DNA of 12,099 nt from Candidatus Omnitrophota bacterium (GCA_015486615.1 WFRI01000086.1:1-12099); one strand, 5' to 3'. Counted from the stretch's first letter, positions 1 to 5,866 are shown. The notes: generated by a model not told the origin, from the sequence alone. Numbers and translations: made by a program.

Positions 1-48
1 CTGAAAAATGAAGGTTATCCATTAAGGATTATCAGCAAAATGTTGTGA
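1..48 (+). CDS. 3' end of a MerR-like HTH mini-regulator (partial, cut by window edge)
   Basis: Reading in frame 1, the window opens inside a coding region ending LKNEGYPLRIISKML and a TGA stop. These 15 residues are identical to the C-terminus of the complete MerR-like protein at 210-431. The DNA is also nearly identical, at a constant offset of 383 bp, so this is the tail of an upstream tandem paralogue. The peptide corresponds to the second helix region following the winged helix of a MerR DNA-binding domain. Whether the upstream copy is complete cannot be seen. Identity of the tail is clear; that the missing part also encodes a MerR domain is inferred. Confidence 0.7.
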   Translation: MKNEGYPLRIISKML

Positions 49-116
49 AATCTTTGGAGAGATTATTAAAACCAATAATAGATTGAGATGGGAAAGGGAA
101 GACTTACTCTTGAAAA
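1..116 (+). repeat. Copy A of a tandem direct repeat (partner 384-499)
   Basis: Positions 1-116 match 384-499 without gaps at an offset of 383 bp. I count mismatches at 36, 77, 93, 101, 109 and 110, and similarity fades after about 112. The repeat spans the end of the MerR-like gene, the 39-bp intergenic spacer, and the first codons of the gene that follows (gspC-like in the downstream copy). This looks like a tandem duplication in which the upstream copy of the second gene has been lost beyond its start. Confidence 0.9.
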
Positions 117-228
117 ACGACTACTAAAATCGTCTTTAACATATGCTATACTTACGACAACTATAGATTATGATAGTATTTTCTATATAACAATTTATCA
201 TAAAAGGCAATGGAAAAGGGAAGATTGA
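88..228 (+). pseudogene. Decayed 5' fragment resembling the start of the gspC-like gene
   Basis: ATG at 88 opens a 46-codon frame beginning MGKGRLTLEK, matching MGKGKLTSEG at the start of the gene at 471 in both DNA and protein. After about codon 9 the similarity ends. The rest (RLLKSSLTYAILTTT and on) is encoded by AT-rich DNA and resembles nothing I recognise. The frame ends at a TGA overlapping the start of the MerR-like gene by 19 nt. The best reading is the truncated remnant left by duplication of the MerR-gspC junction, so translation is doubtful. A genuine 46-aa leader peptide cannot be excluded. Confidence 0.5.
144..177 (+). promoter_or_regulatory. Possible extended -10 promoter and small dyad ahead of the MerR-like gene
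   Basis: TGCTATACT at 144-152 fits an extended -10 element (TGN plus TATACT, 5 of 6 to consensus). There is no good -35. A start site near 159 would fall beside a small inverted repeat, ACTAT at 160-164 and ATAGT at 173-177, in the leader of the regulator gene. This could be an autoregulatory operator, but the arms are only 5 bp and the region is AT-rich, so chance is a real possibility. Confidence 0.25.
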
Positions 229-431
229 TTTTAGCGAAAGAAATTGTGAAGAAATACAATATTTCTTACCAGACCCTGAATTATTATACGAATATCGGCC
301 TGCTGAAGGTTATAAAGCGGAAAGGCAACGGCAGGTTATATGATAGGGAAGAGATAGAGAGAAGGCTGCAAAAGATTAGAGGCCTGAAAAATGAAGGTTA
401 TCCATTAAGGATTATCAGTAAAATGTTGTGA
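210..431 (+). CDS. Minimal MerR-family DNA-binding protein (73 aa, no effector domain)
   Basis: The protein is essentially a bare MerR-type winged helix-turn-helix. Helix-turn-helix residues are at about 8-27 (KEIVKKYNISYQTLNYY), followed by the family's GLL at 30-32. The wing includes GNGRLYDREEIERR (39-52), and then comes the usual IRGLKNEGYPLRIISKML helix pair. MerR proteins normally continue into a dimerisation coiled coil and an effector domain, giving 110-150 aa or more; this one stops after the DNA-binding part. It lies 39 bp before the gspC-like gene and is probably co-transcribed. The purine run AAAAGG at 202-207 is only 2 nt from the ATG, so a TTG start at 225 behind AAGGG is an alternative. 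Function is inferred: a local regulator of the downstream operon or of itself. DNA-binding fold confident; target unknown. Confidence 0.8.
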   Translation: MEKGRLILAKEIVKKYNISYQTLNYYTNIGLLKVIKRKGNGRLYDREEIERRLQKIRGLKNEGYPLRIISKML

Positions 432-499
432 AATCTTTGGAGAGATTATTAAAACCAATGATAGATTGAGATGGGGAAGGGAAAACTTACTTCTGAAGG
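384..499 (+). repeat. Copy B of the tandem direct repeat
   Basis: Partner of 1-116. It comprises the last 48 bp of the MerR-like gene, the whole intergenic spacer, and the first ten or so codons of the gspC-like gene. Confidence 0.9.
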
Positions 500-1127
500 G
501 CAGTTATTGAAGTTAGTTGGAAAGGATGCTAAATCTGCCGCTGTTGGCTCTAATCGGCAGAGGAAGTCTTTCTTAGGCCTGAAGGGTGTAAAAATGCTCT
601 GGCCGGGCTTGTTTAAAGGCAGAGGCCGGGGGCCTGCTAAATTAAAAAAAGATTCAAAGGAGCCCGATTTAAAAACATTGAATAGAATTCTTCTCGTTAT
701 TTTAATAGCGCTCTTAGGCTATTCAATAATAGATTTTGTTTTTGGCCGGCCGGATATAGGAAAGGTCTATGCGCGAATTCAGCCGGCAGGAGAGGAAGAT
801 TTGGGAATGGAGATTAAGTCTTCTGCCCAGCCGTTTCTGCACTATTTGGAGATGGTGCGCCGCAGAAATATTTTCGGCCCGATAGTTCTCAAAAAGCCGG
901 AAAACGTCTCCAAAATCAAGAAACAGCACCTGCAGGATATGGCTAAGGATTTAAACCTCGTGGGGATATCTTTTAAGGGAAGGCCGATGGCGATGATTGA
1001 AAACAGAGCCGAGCGTAAAACCTATTTTCTTAGAAAAGGAGACACTATCGGTAAATTTAAAATAGAAGATATTCTGCCTAATAAAGTTGTCTTAAGTTAC
1101 GAGGGAGAAAAAATAGATTTGATGTGA
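471..1127 (+). CDS. gspC: GspC/PilP-like inner-membrane clamp protein of a type II secretion or pilus system
   Basis: Proteins of this kind link the inner-membrane platform to the outer-membrane secretin. Visible in order: a basic cytoplasmic N-terminus (1-70, rich in Lys/Arg/Gly), one transmembrane helix (about 72-91, ILLVILIALLGYSIIDFVF), a linker, the RRNIFGP motif at 131-137 typical of the start of GspC/PilP periplasmic domains, and a small beta-rich homology-region domain at 161-218. That last domain contains LNLVGISFKGRPMAMIEN, a YFLRKGDTIG turn and ILPNKVVLSYEGEKIDL. The family's C-terminal PDZ domain is absent, as in short GspC/PilP forms. The secretin follows 88 bp downstream. The start at 471 has no strong ribosome-binding site; its first codons also occur in the duplicated fragment at 88. 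Family assignment rests on domain pattern and neighbour; the exact system (T2SS or type IV pilus) is not decided. Confidence 0.8.
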   Translation: MGKGKLTSEGQLLKLVGKDAKSAAVGSNRQRKSFLGLKGVKMLWPGLFKGRGRGPAKLKKDSKEPDLKTLNRILLVILIALLGYSIIDFVFGRPDIGKVYARIQPAGEEDLGMEIKSSAQPFLHYLEMVRRRNIFGPIVLKKPENVSKIKKQHLQDMAKDLNLVGISFKGRPMAMIENRAERKTYFLRKGDTIGKFKIEDILPNKVVLSYEGEKIDLM

Positions 1128-1215
1128 TAATTTTATGGAAATAATCCATAATTACCAGCAGATTGACAAAGCAGGCAAAGAGTTATTCAAGGCTTAGGCA
1201 CAGGGAGAAAATTGA
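1128..1215 (+). other. Spacer with a small hairpin, a 20-codon ORF and the secretin ribosome-binding site
   Basis: TTATGGA at 1133-1139 and TCCATAA at 1145-1151 form a perfect 7-bp stem with a 5-nt loop. It lacks a T-run, so it is not a classic terminator. A 20-codon ORF (1135-1197, MEIIHNYQQIDKAGKELFKA) starts inside the stem but has no ribosome-binding site. GGGAG at 1203-1207, 8 nt before ATG 1216, is a good ribosome-binding site that fixes the secretin start. Confidence 0.5.
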
Positions 1216-3051
1216 ATGAGAAAAAAATCAATATTGATAATCTTACTATTGTTTTTGTCAGGTGCGGGGGCGTCTTTGGCTGCGCCGAATTCTTCCAAGC
1301 CTCAGCCTGCTAAATCGGATACATCTGTATCTAAAGCGCAGCAAAGAAATCCGGCGTCTAAATCAGAGCAGAAGGAACCGTCTTTAGCGGGATTATCCAG
1401 AAGGGTATCGCTGGATCTGCGGGGTATGGATATAATAGATACTATCAAATTCCTATCTATGAAAGGCGATTTGAATATTGTTACCAGTAAAAATGTCACC
1501 GGCCGGATAACTTTATTCTTAAAAAATGTGACTATTGGCGATATTCTTGATGTTATTCTGTTGACGAATGATTTGGCTATGCAGAAAAAGGACAATATCA
1601 TTACTATAATGACTGATGCTGAGTATGAACAACTTTATGGCAAAAAATATTTTGACAAAAGAGAAGTCAGGACTATAAAACTTAAATATACTCTGCCTTC
1701 AAGAGTAGGCAAAGTTTTAGACAGCATCAAAAGTTCTATCGGCAAAATTATTATGGACGATGAAACAGGGACTCTTGTCCTTATTGATACGCCTGAGAAA
1801 ATTAGAGAGATGGAGGAGACCGCCTCCGAATTTGATATCGGCCTTTTGGAAAAGAAACCGCGCACGGTCTCTCAGGTCTTTGAATTGAAATACGCCAAAG
1901 CTGCAGACATCAAGCCTAAGGTAAGTGCGTCTTTAACTCCCAAACTTGGCTCGGTCCAAATAGATGAGCGGACAAATAAGATAATTGTCCGCGACCTGCC
2001 TTATAAAATAAAAGAAATTGGAGAAATGATTTCTGCTTTTGACAGCAAGCCTCGTGAAGTCGTTATTGAGGCTAAGATAGTAGAATTGACTCTCAATAAC
2101 AACTTCGCTTTTGGCGTAGATTGGGATAAACTATTAAAAAAGACAAAAGATATAATGTTTGAAGGAAGTTTTCCTTTCAATGCTCCGGCTGGAATTGCGG
2201 GAAATTTTGGCAAGATTTCTATTGGCACTTGGAAACCGGGATTTTATACTGACGAGGGAACTCAAAATGAAGCCTTTCATCAAGGCGGCCTTGATGCCCG
2301 GCGCAGCGGCGAATTATTGACTTTTCTAAAGTCAATAGGCAAAGTTAAAATTATATCCTCTCCTCATATAGCGGTTGTTAATAACGGAGAGGCTAAAATT
2401 ATGGTAGGAACCCGCCAGCCTTATGCTACCAGCACAATTTCGCAGGGAGATGTTACGTCCACTACTTCCTGGAATGCGGAATTTGTGGACTTGGGAGTTA
2501 CGCTTAGTGTTACTCCAACTATCAATAAAGACGGTTTTGTGAAAATGCATATTAAACCCGAAGTAAGCACCTTAAGGGATTGGTTTGAAGTCCAGGACAA
2601 ATCGGGCACAACGCAGATTAAACTGCCGCAGGTAGATACTTCTAATGCTGAGACGGATGTTTTGGTCAAAGATGGAACTACGGTTGTTATTGCCGGCTTG
2701 ATTAAGAATACTGAGTATAAAAATAAAAGAAGAGTGCCTTTCTTAGGGAATATCCCGGTGGTAGGCAGCCTGTTAGGTTCTACTTCTACGGGAGTAGAGA
2801 CAAAAGAACTGGTTATTTTTCTTACTCCCCGTATTATTACAGGGGAAGAAAACTTGTTTTTTATAAGAGGTACCGAAAAATTAAGAAAGCCTGAGAAATA
2901 TATAAGATGGGATGGGCTGCGGGGTGAAAAACCGAGAAAACCTGAAAAAGATATAAATATAAAAGGGAACGAAAGATTAAAAAAGCCTGAAGAATATATA
3001 AGATGGGATAGGGGATGGAATGAAAAACCAAGAAAGCCCGAGAAAGAATAG
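1216..3051 (+). CDS. gspD: Outer-membrane secretin (GspD/PilQ family) with a repetitive C-terminal tail
   Basis: Secretins form the multimeric gated channel of type II secretion and type IV pilus systems. In order: signal peptide (1-22, cleavage near SLA|APN); Ser/Lys-rich linker; STN-like N0 domain (about 64-132); two N1-type ring-building modules, at about 150-208 (VRTIKLKYTLPSRVG..) and 219-277 (VFELKYAKAADI..), each ending in EFD or AFD; and the secretin beta-barrel domain (about 280-542). Diagnostic motifs are VVIEAKIVEL at 282-291, the gate region around 396-420, VPFLGNIPVVGSLL at 507-520 and the closing ELVIFLTPRI at 531-540. A 61-residue tail (551-611) holds two copies of a GxE+L+KPExYIRWD..EKPRKPEK unit, in the place where other secretins carry a pilotin-binding S-domain. 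The good ribosome-binding site, GspC upstream and TPR gene downstream support one operon. GspD versus PilQ is uncertain. Confidence 0.95.
   Translation: MRKKSILIILLLFLSGAGASLAAPNSSKPQPAKSDTSVSKAQQRNPASKSEQKEPSLAGLSRRVSLDLRGMDIIDTIKFLSMKGDLNIVTSKNVTGRITLFLKNVTIGDILDVILLTNDLAMQKKDNIITIMTDAEYEQLYGKKYFDKREVRTIKLKYTLPSRVGKVLDSIKSSIGKIIMDDETGTLVLIDTPEKIREMEETASEFDIGLLEKKPRTVSQVFELKYAKAADIKPKVSASLTPKLGSVQIDERTNKIIVRDLPYKIKEIGEMISAFDSKPREVVIEAKIVELTLNNNFAFGVDWDKLLKKTKDIMFEGSFPFNAPAGIAGNFGKISIGTWKPGFYTDEGTQNEAFHQGGLDARRSGELLTFLKSIGKVKIISSPHIAVVNNGEAKIMVGTRQPYATSTISQGDVTSTTSWNAEFVDLGVTLSVTPTINKDGFVKMHIKPEVSTLRDWFEVQDKSGTTQIKLPQVDTSNAETDVLVKDGTTVVIAGLIKNTEYKNKRRVPFLGNIPVVGSLLGSTSTGVETKELVIFLTPRIITGEENLFFIRGTEKLRKPEKYIRWDGLRGEKPRKPEKDINIKGNERLKKPEEYIRWDRGWNEKPRKPEKE
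2869..3048 (+). repeat. Two tandem in-frame repeats in the secretin C-terminal tail
   Basis: Unit 1 is 2869-2964 (32 codons) and unit 2 is 2965-3048 (28 codons). Both encode G-[TN]-E-[KR]-L-[RK]-KPE-[KE]-YIRWD, a short variable stretch, then EKPRKPEK. Synonymous differences mixed with a few replacements suggest the peptide is kept by selection. Each unit also carries the KPE(K/E) element twice. Confidence 0.85.
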
Positions 3052-3120
3052 AAAAGGGCATTAAGAATATTCTGAGGATGCGGAGTATATTTTAACCGCA
3101 CATATAGATAAGGAGAGGGC
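3052..3120 (+). other. Intra-operon spacer with TPR-gene ribosome-binding site
   Basis: AGGAG at 3111-3115 stands 5 nt from ATG 3121 and supports that start; an in-frame ATG at 3127 is the less well spaced alternative. TGCGG at 3079-3083 and CCGCA at 3096-3100 could form a weak 5-bp stem. No terminator or promoter is apparent, consistent with read-through from the secretin gene. Confidence 0.5.
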
Positions 3121-3945
3121 ATGCGGATGAAAAGACAAAATTCTTTTAGAGAAAAAGTAATGAGTATAAGCGGGTGTAGTTTTAAGACTCTACCTGAGGA
3201 TTGTGTTAGGGGTATATTGGGAAGAATTGTTGCTATGCTTATCTTCTGGGTTGTCTTTTCTGGCTTAGTCGCCTATAATTATATTGCTTATTCTGCACCT
3301 CAGGATGATAGAGACAATCTGCAAATATGGCTGGATAGGAACAGAAACCAGACAAAGAAGCTCCGCGGCCTGATAAGGCTGATTATAGACAGGCTTAATG
3401 CGGTAGAAAAAGAAAATGTTTCATTGAGAGAAAAGAATCTTGAGTTAACTAAAGAACTAAGCCAATTAAGAGGTGGCCCGGCTGTCCCAGGCCGGGCCTG
3501 GCAATGGCCGGAAAGTCAATCTGGTAAAGAGTTTCTTCAAAGGGAGGACTCTTTTGTGAACAGAGACACTGCTGAGCCGGCTGGAAACGAGGTTTACTCT
3601 GAGTGGCAGGAGAATAAAGGCCAAAAACTGAAAAGTCAATTAAGAGATCTCAAGGCACAACTGAGAGCAGAAAAAGCTAAGGTTTATTATAATCTTGGGC
3701 TTAGTTATGATGAAAGCGGCATGTATAAAAAAGCCCTTGCCGAATATCGCAAGGCATTGAAAATTACTCCTAATGACCCGGATATCCATTATAATTTAGG
3801 AGTTCTTTACGATGACCATATCAAGAACAAAAAGAAGGCCATTTACCATTATAAAATGTATCTTAAACTTGCACCTCACGCTAAAGATGCTTCTCAGGTG
3901 GCTTACTGGATTAAGGAAGCCGAAGACGAATTAGAGTTTAGATGA
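3121..3945 (+). CDS. Membrane-anchored coiled-coil/TPR protein of the secretin operon
   Basis: The 274-residue protein has a short cytoplasmic N-terminus and one hydrophobic segment at about 35-58 (IVAMLIFWVVFSGLVAYNYIAY), acting as an anchor or uncleaved signal. A charged heptad-like coiled coil follows at about 75-117 and again at 168-186, on either side of a Pro/Gly/Ser-rich linker. Two tetratricopeptide repeats follow at about 187-220 (YYNLGLSYDESGMYKKALAEYRKAL) and 221-254 (IHYNLGVLYDD..KAIYHYKMYLKLAP). TPR proteins commonly act as assembly factors or pilotins for secretins (PilF/PilW type), although those are lipoproteins and this one shows no lipobox. Position directly after the secretin and before a terminator suggests an assembly or scaffold role in the same envelope machine; that role is inferred. 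Confidence 0.85.
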   Translation: MRMKRQNSFREKVMSISGCSFKTLPEDCVRGILGRIVAMLIFWVVFSGLVAYNYIAYSAPQDDRDNLQIWLDRNRNQTKKLRGLIRLIIDRLNAVEKENVSLREKNLELTKELSQLRGGPAVPGRAWQWPESQSGKEFLQREDSFVNRDTAEPAGNEVYSEWQENKGQKLKSQLRDLKAQLRAEKAKVYYNLGLSYDESGMYKKALAEYRKALKITPNDPDIHYNLGVLYDDHIKNKKKAIYHYKMYLKLAPHAKDASQVAYWIKEAEDELEFR

Positions 3946-3964
3946 TTCATATTCTTACCGGCAC

Positions 3965-4001
3965 CCACGTTAAAAAAGCATACCGGTGCTTTTTTAAGTG
4001 G
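3965..4001. terminator. Intrinsic terminator closing the secretin operon (usable on both strands)
   Basis: TTAAAAAAGCA at 3970-3980 pairs perfectly with TGCTTTTTTAA at 3987-3997 around a 6-nt loop. The stem extends by CCAC/GTGG (3965-3968 with 3998-4001) past a single bulged G. An A-run on one side and a T-run on the other make it work in both directions. It is preceded by TTCTTACCGGCACCCAC (3952-3968), a 17-nt block that recurs exactly at 7269-7285 next to a palindromic element. Confidence 0.8.
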
Positions 4002-4048
4002 CAGACACTTTATTTTTTGATTTTTCAATAGAGTGAGGTTATTGTAGT

Positions 4049-4261
4049 ATGAAAACCCTGGCTGTTATTCTGATAATGCTGATTAGTACGCTGGGCCCTT
4101 CGGCAGTTATTGCTATGGTAGGATATGCCAGTGTCCGGGCTTTGGGGAGAAATCCTTCAGCCGCGCCGAAAATCTTGCTGTCGATGATTCTGGCTTTTGT
4201 TTTTGCCGAATCTATTGCAATAATTGGCCTGCTTATAGTATATAATTTGTTTGGCGCATAA
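4049..4261 (+). CDS. atpE: F-type ATP synthase subunit c (stand-alone)
   Basis: Subunit c monomers form the ion-carrying rotor ring in the membrane F0 sector. The 70-residue product is a two-helix hairpin: helix 1 at about 3-30, the polar loop GRNPSA at 33-38 that contacts the central stalk, and helix 2 at about 42-67. The ion-binding carboxylate is E54 in FAESIAIIG. Length is normal for the family. The first helix has GPSAVIAMVGYAS in place of the usual GxGxGxG run. That helix-packing variant resembles c subunits I recall from candidate-phylum bacteria. Ser follows the glutamate as in many Na+-type rings, but the glutamine expected in helix 1 of those rings is not present, so ion specificity is open. 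No other atp gene is adjacent: a terminator lies upstream and unrelated two-component genes lie downstream. GTGAGG at about 4033-4038 is a loosely placed ribosome-binding site. Confidence 0.87.
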   Translation: MKTLAVILIMLISTLGPSAVIAMVGYASVRALGRNPSAAPKILLSMILAFVFAESIAIIGLLIVYNLFGA

Positions 4262-4262
4262 C

Positions 4263-4285
4263 AAAATAGGGACAGCGGCTATTTT
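4263..4285. repeat. GGGACAGCGGCyATTTTT element, copy 1 (possible atpE terminator)
   Basis: AAAATAG at 4263-4269 pairs with CTATTTT at 4279-4285, enclosing GGACAGCGG and followed by T/C-rich DNA, directly after the atpE stop. It may act as a weak intrinsic terminator. An almost identical block lies directly after the stop of the small exported-protein gene (7152-7177). Confidence 0.6.
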
Positions 4286-4355
4286 TCTTTAAAAAGTTGC
4301 AAAGCACCAGAGCAGTGATGTTTGGTTATTACTACTGCGCTTTCTTACCACTATC

Positions 4356-4391
4356 CACCTCGGGGGTGGAACTCTTTCCACCCCCGAGGTG
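4356..4391. repeat. 36-nt palindromic element, copy 1 (loop CTCT)
   Basis: CACCTCGGGGGTGGAA (4356-4371) and its exact reverse complement (4376-4391) flank a 4-nt loop. The 16-bp GC-rich stem would be very stable in RNA or as a cruciform. Identical arms recur at 6587-6622 and 7283-7318 with different loops. Confidence 0.95.
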
Positions 4392-4392
4392 T

Positions 4393-4417
4393 TAAAAAAG
4401 CACGCAGTGCTTTTTTA
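4393..4417. terminator. Terminator stem linked to palindrome copy 1
   Basis: TAAAAAAGCAC at 4393-4403 pairs perfectly with GTGCTTTTTTA at 4407-4417 around a 3-nt loop (GCA), following the 36-nt palindrome by one base. It belongs to the same stem family as the terminators at 3965, 6626 and 7321. Confidence 0.75.
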
Positions 4418-4477
4418 GTGGTAGCTTTTTTAGTGGCAGCGCTTTTTAATGATAGCCAGTGCTTTTTAGCGATAGAC
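4407..4477 (+). repeat. Four degenerate T-rich tandem units
   Basis: The units are 4407-4423, 4424-4440, 4441-4458 and 4459-4477. Each reads (GT)GCTTTTT(T)A followed by G/A-rich bases such as GTGGTA, GTGGCAGC, ATGATAGCCA or GCGATAGAC. They look like successive duplications of the right half of the terminator stem, leaving serial T-runs without matching left arms. Confidence 0.7.
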
Positions 4478-4501
4478 ATATTCATATTTAGGATTTAGAA
4501 T
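4473..4501 (+). promoter_or_regulatory. Candidate sigma70-like promoter for the two-component operon
   Basis: TAGACA at 4473-4478 and TAGAAT at 4496-4501 each match 5 of 6 consensus bases with the ideal 17-bp spacer. The ATG of the kinase gene lies only 3 nt after the -10, so use of this promoter would give a leaderless mRNA or a start inside the gene. There is a weak alternative ribosome-binding site, AGGA at 4490-4493. Confidence 0.4.
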
Positions 4502-4504
4502 CTT

Positions 4505-5866
4505 ATGGGAAGGCGTTCAATAGATTGGAGATTAGCCAGCGGCTTTAGCGCTCTGCTCTTTCTCATAGTAGCGGTTGGCTTAGTAGGGATTTTTCAGATT
4601 CAGTCTCTAAGCTGGAGAGTTGACAAATTAGGAAGACAGTATTTTCCTATGCAGAAGGCGGTTTTAGAGATGCGGATTGATAACAGCCTATATGCAAAGG
4701 CGGTCCGCAGTTATATCTTCTGGCATAACGCTAAATATCTTGAGGCGGCCAGGACAGGAGCAAACCGCCGCCAGATTAATGCCGTCCTGAAGGCTTTTTA
4801 TCGTCAACTGAATAATTACTCTGCATTTGTCCGGGATCCTGAGCAGAAACGGTGGCTTGAGAGAGTAGAAAGGTTAGAGCAGGGCTTGGTTTCCAATGGG
4901 AGAAAAATTGTAGATTTAGTTGACCGGCTTGAGCGGGTTAAAAATACAGCGGAGAAGAAAAAAATAAGCAGTTATCTGAACAATCTGGTTATGGATTTTG
5001 AGAACAGGCTTTACCGAATAGATAATTTTATTGACAACAACCTGCAAAAGACAAATTTAGAGAAGGTTAAAAAGGAGTTGATTAAGGCAGAGATAGTGCG
5101 GAAACGCGGCGTTATATTCCTATATTGGTCGTTGGCCCTTGGCCTTTTAATCGGCACAGAGACAGCCAGAATTGTCTATCGCAGCCGCCGCAGAGAAAAA
5201 GAGAGAGAGCGGGAAATGGTTCAGTGGATGATTAAAGTTGAAGAAAAAGAAAGAGGGAACTTATCCCGCCAGATTCATGACCAGATGGGACAGGATTTAA
5301 GTGCTTTAATGATTTATTCCGACCTTATCGACAAAAAACTCGATCCTGCAGATAAAGAGGCGAAAAACGATATTGTTCAAAGCAAAAAAATTCTTTCCAG
5401 TTTAATTGATAAGAGCCACAATATTGCTGAACTTCTTCGCCCGCCGGCCTTAGAAGAAGTAGGCCTGGCAGATACAATCGCCGGGCTTATTTTTCAATAC
5501 AAACGCATTACCTCCATTGAGTTTAGTTCAAATCTGCCGAAGGAACCCCTGAATCTTCCCGGTGAATATTCACTTATTCTCTATCGGGTAGTTCAGGAAG
5601 GCTTAACTAATATTGTTAAACATTCGCAGGCTAAAAAGGTGAAGATTTCTTTAGAGAAGAAAACCAATGCTGTTTATCTTACTGTTGCTGATGATGGTAT
5701 GGGGTTTAATTATAAACAATCTTTGCTTCGCCGGCGCAAAGAAGACCGTTTAAAACTGGGGCTTTTAGGTTTGAAAGAGAGGGTTGAACTCTTGGGCGGT
5801 TCAATGGATGTTAAAACTGCTCCTGGGAGGGGAACCCGTCTCCTTGTTCAACTTCCTGTAACATAA
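4505..5866 (+). CDS. NarL/LiaS-type sensor histidine kinase
   Basis: An inner-membrane kinase that would autophosphorylate and pass phosphate to the response regulator encoded next to it. TM1 is at about 13-33. A mostly helical extracytoplasmic region follows at about 34-200, resembling four-helix-bundle sensor domains. TM2 is at about 202-222, followed by a charged linker. The HisKA_3 domain carries the phospho-acceptor H258 in RQIHDQMGQDLSAL. The ATPase domain shows an N-box with N369 in EGLTNIVKHSQAKKV, G1 box D396-D-G-M-G-F, and G2 box LGLLGLKERVELLGGSMDV ending in APGRGTRLLVQLP. All catalytic motifs are intact and the 453-aa length is normal. The gene lies 42 bp upstream of its regulator. 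The sensed signal cannot be told from the sequence. The next in-frame ATG would remove TM1, so 4505 is kept despite its poor ribosome-binding site. Confidence 0.95.
   Translation: MGRRSIDWRLASGFSALLFLIVAVGLVGIFQIQSLSWRVDKLGRQYFPMQKAVLEMRIDNSLYAKAVRSYIFWHNAKYLEAARTGANRRQINAVLKAFYRQLNNYSAFVRDPEQKRWLERVERLEQGLVSNGRKIVDLVDRLERVKNTAEKKKISSYLNNLVMDFENRLYRIDNFIDNNLQKTNLEKVKKELIKAEIVRKRGVIFLYWSLALGLLIGTETARIVYRSRRREKEREREMVQWMIKVEEKERGNLSRQIHDQMGQDLSALMIYSDLIDKKLDPADKEAKNDIVQSKKILSSLIDKSHNIAELLRPPALEEVGLADTIAGLIFQYKRITSIEFSSNLPKEPLNLPGEYSLILYRVVQEGLTNIVKHSQAKKVKISLEKKTNAVYLTVADDGMGFNYKQSLLRRRKEDRLKLGLLGLKERVELLGGSMDVKTAPGRGTRLLVQLPVT

Larger units (their letters stand above)
4262..4504. other. Repeat-rich intergenic region between atpE and the sensor kinase gene
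   Basis: No gene is supported in these 243 bp. They hold, in order: a GGGACAGCGGCTATTTTT element just after the atpE stop; two octamers of the CARAGCRS type at 4300-4315; a 36-nt perfect palindrome (4356-4391); a terminator stem (4393-4417); T-rich tandem repeats (4407-4477); and a possible promoter at 4473-4501. Each is described separately. Confidence 0.8.

Noticed and set aside
723..929. 68-codon minus-strand ORF within gspC
   Set aside because: Antisense shadow of the conserved RRNIFGP region with no independent support.
1135..1197. 20-codon ORF between gspC and gspD
   Set aside because: No ribosome-binding site, starts inside a hairpin, and the peptide resembles nothing known. Noted only within the spacer entry.
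2421..3122. 233-codon minus-strand ORF (and shorter ones inside it)
   Set aside because: It lies wholly antisense to the secretin's conserved C-terminal domain, and its Phe/Ser/Leu-rich product mirrors the secretin codons and tail repeats.
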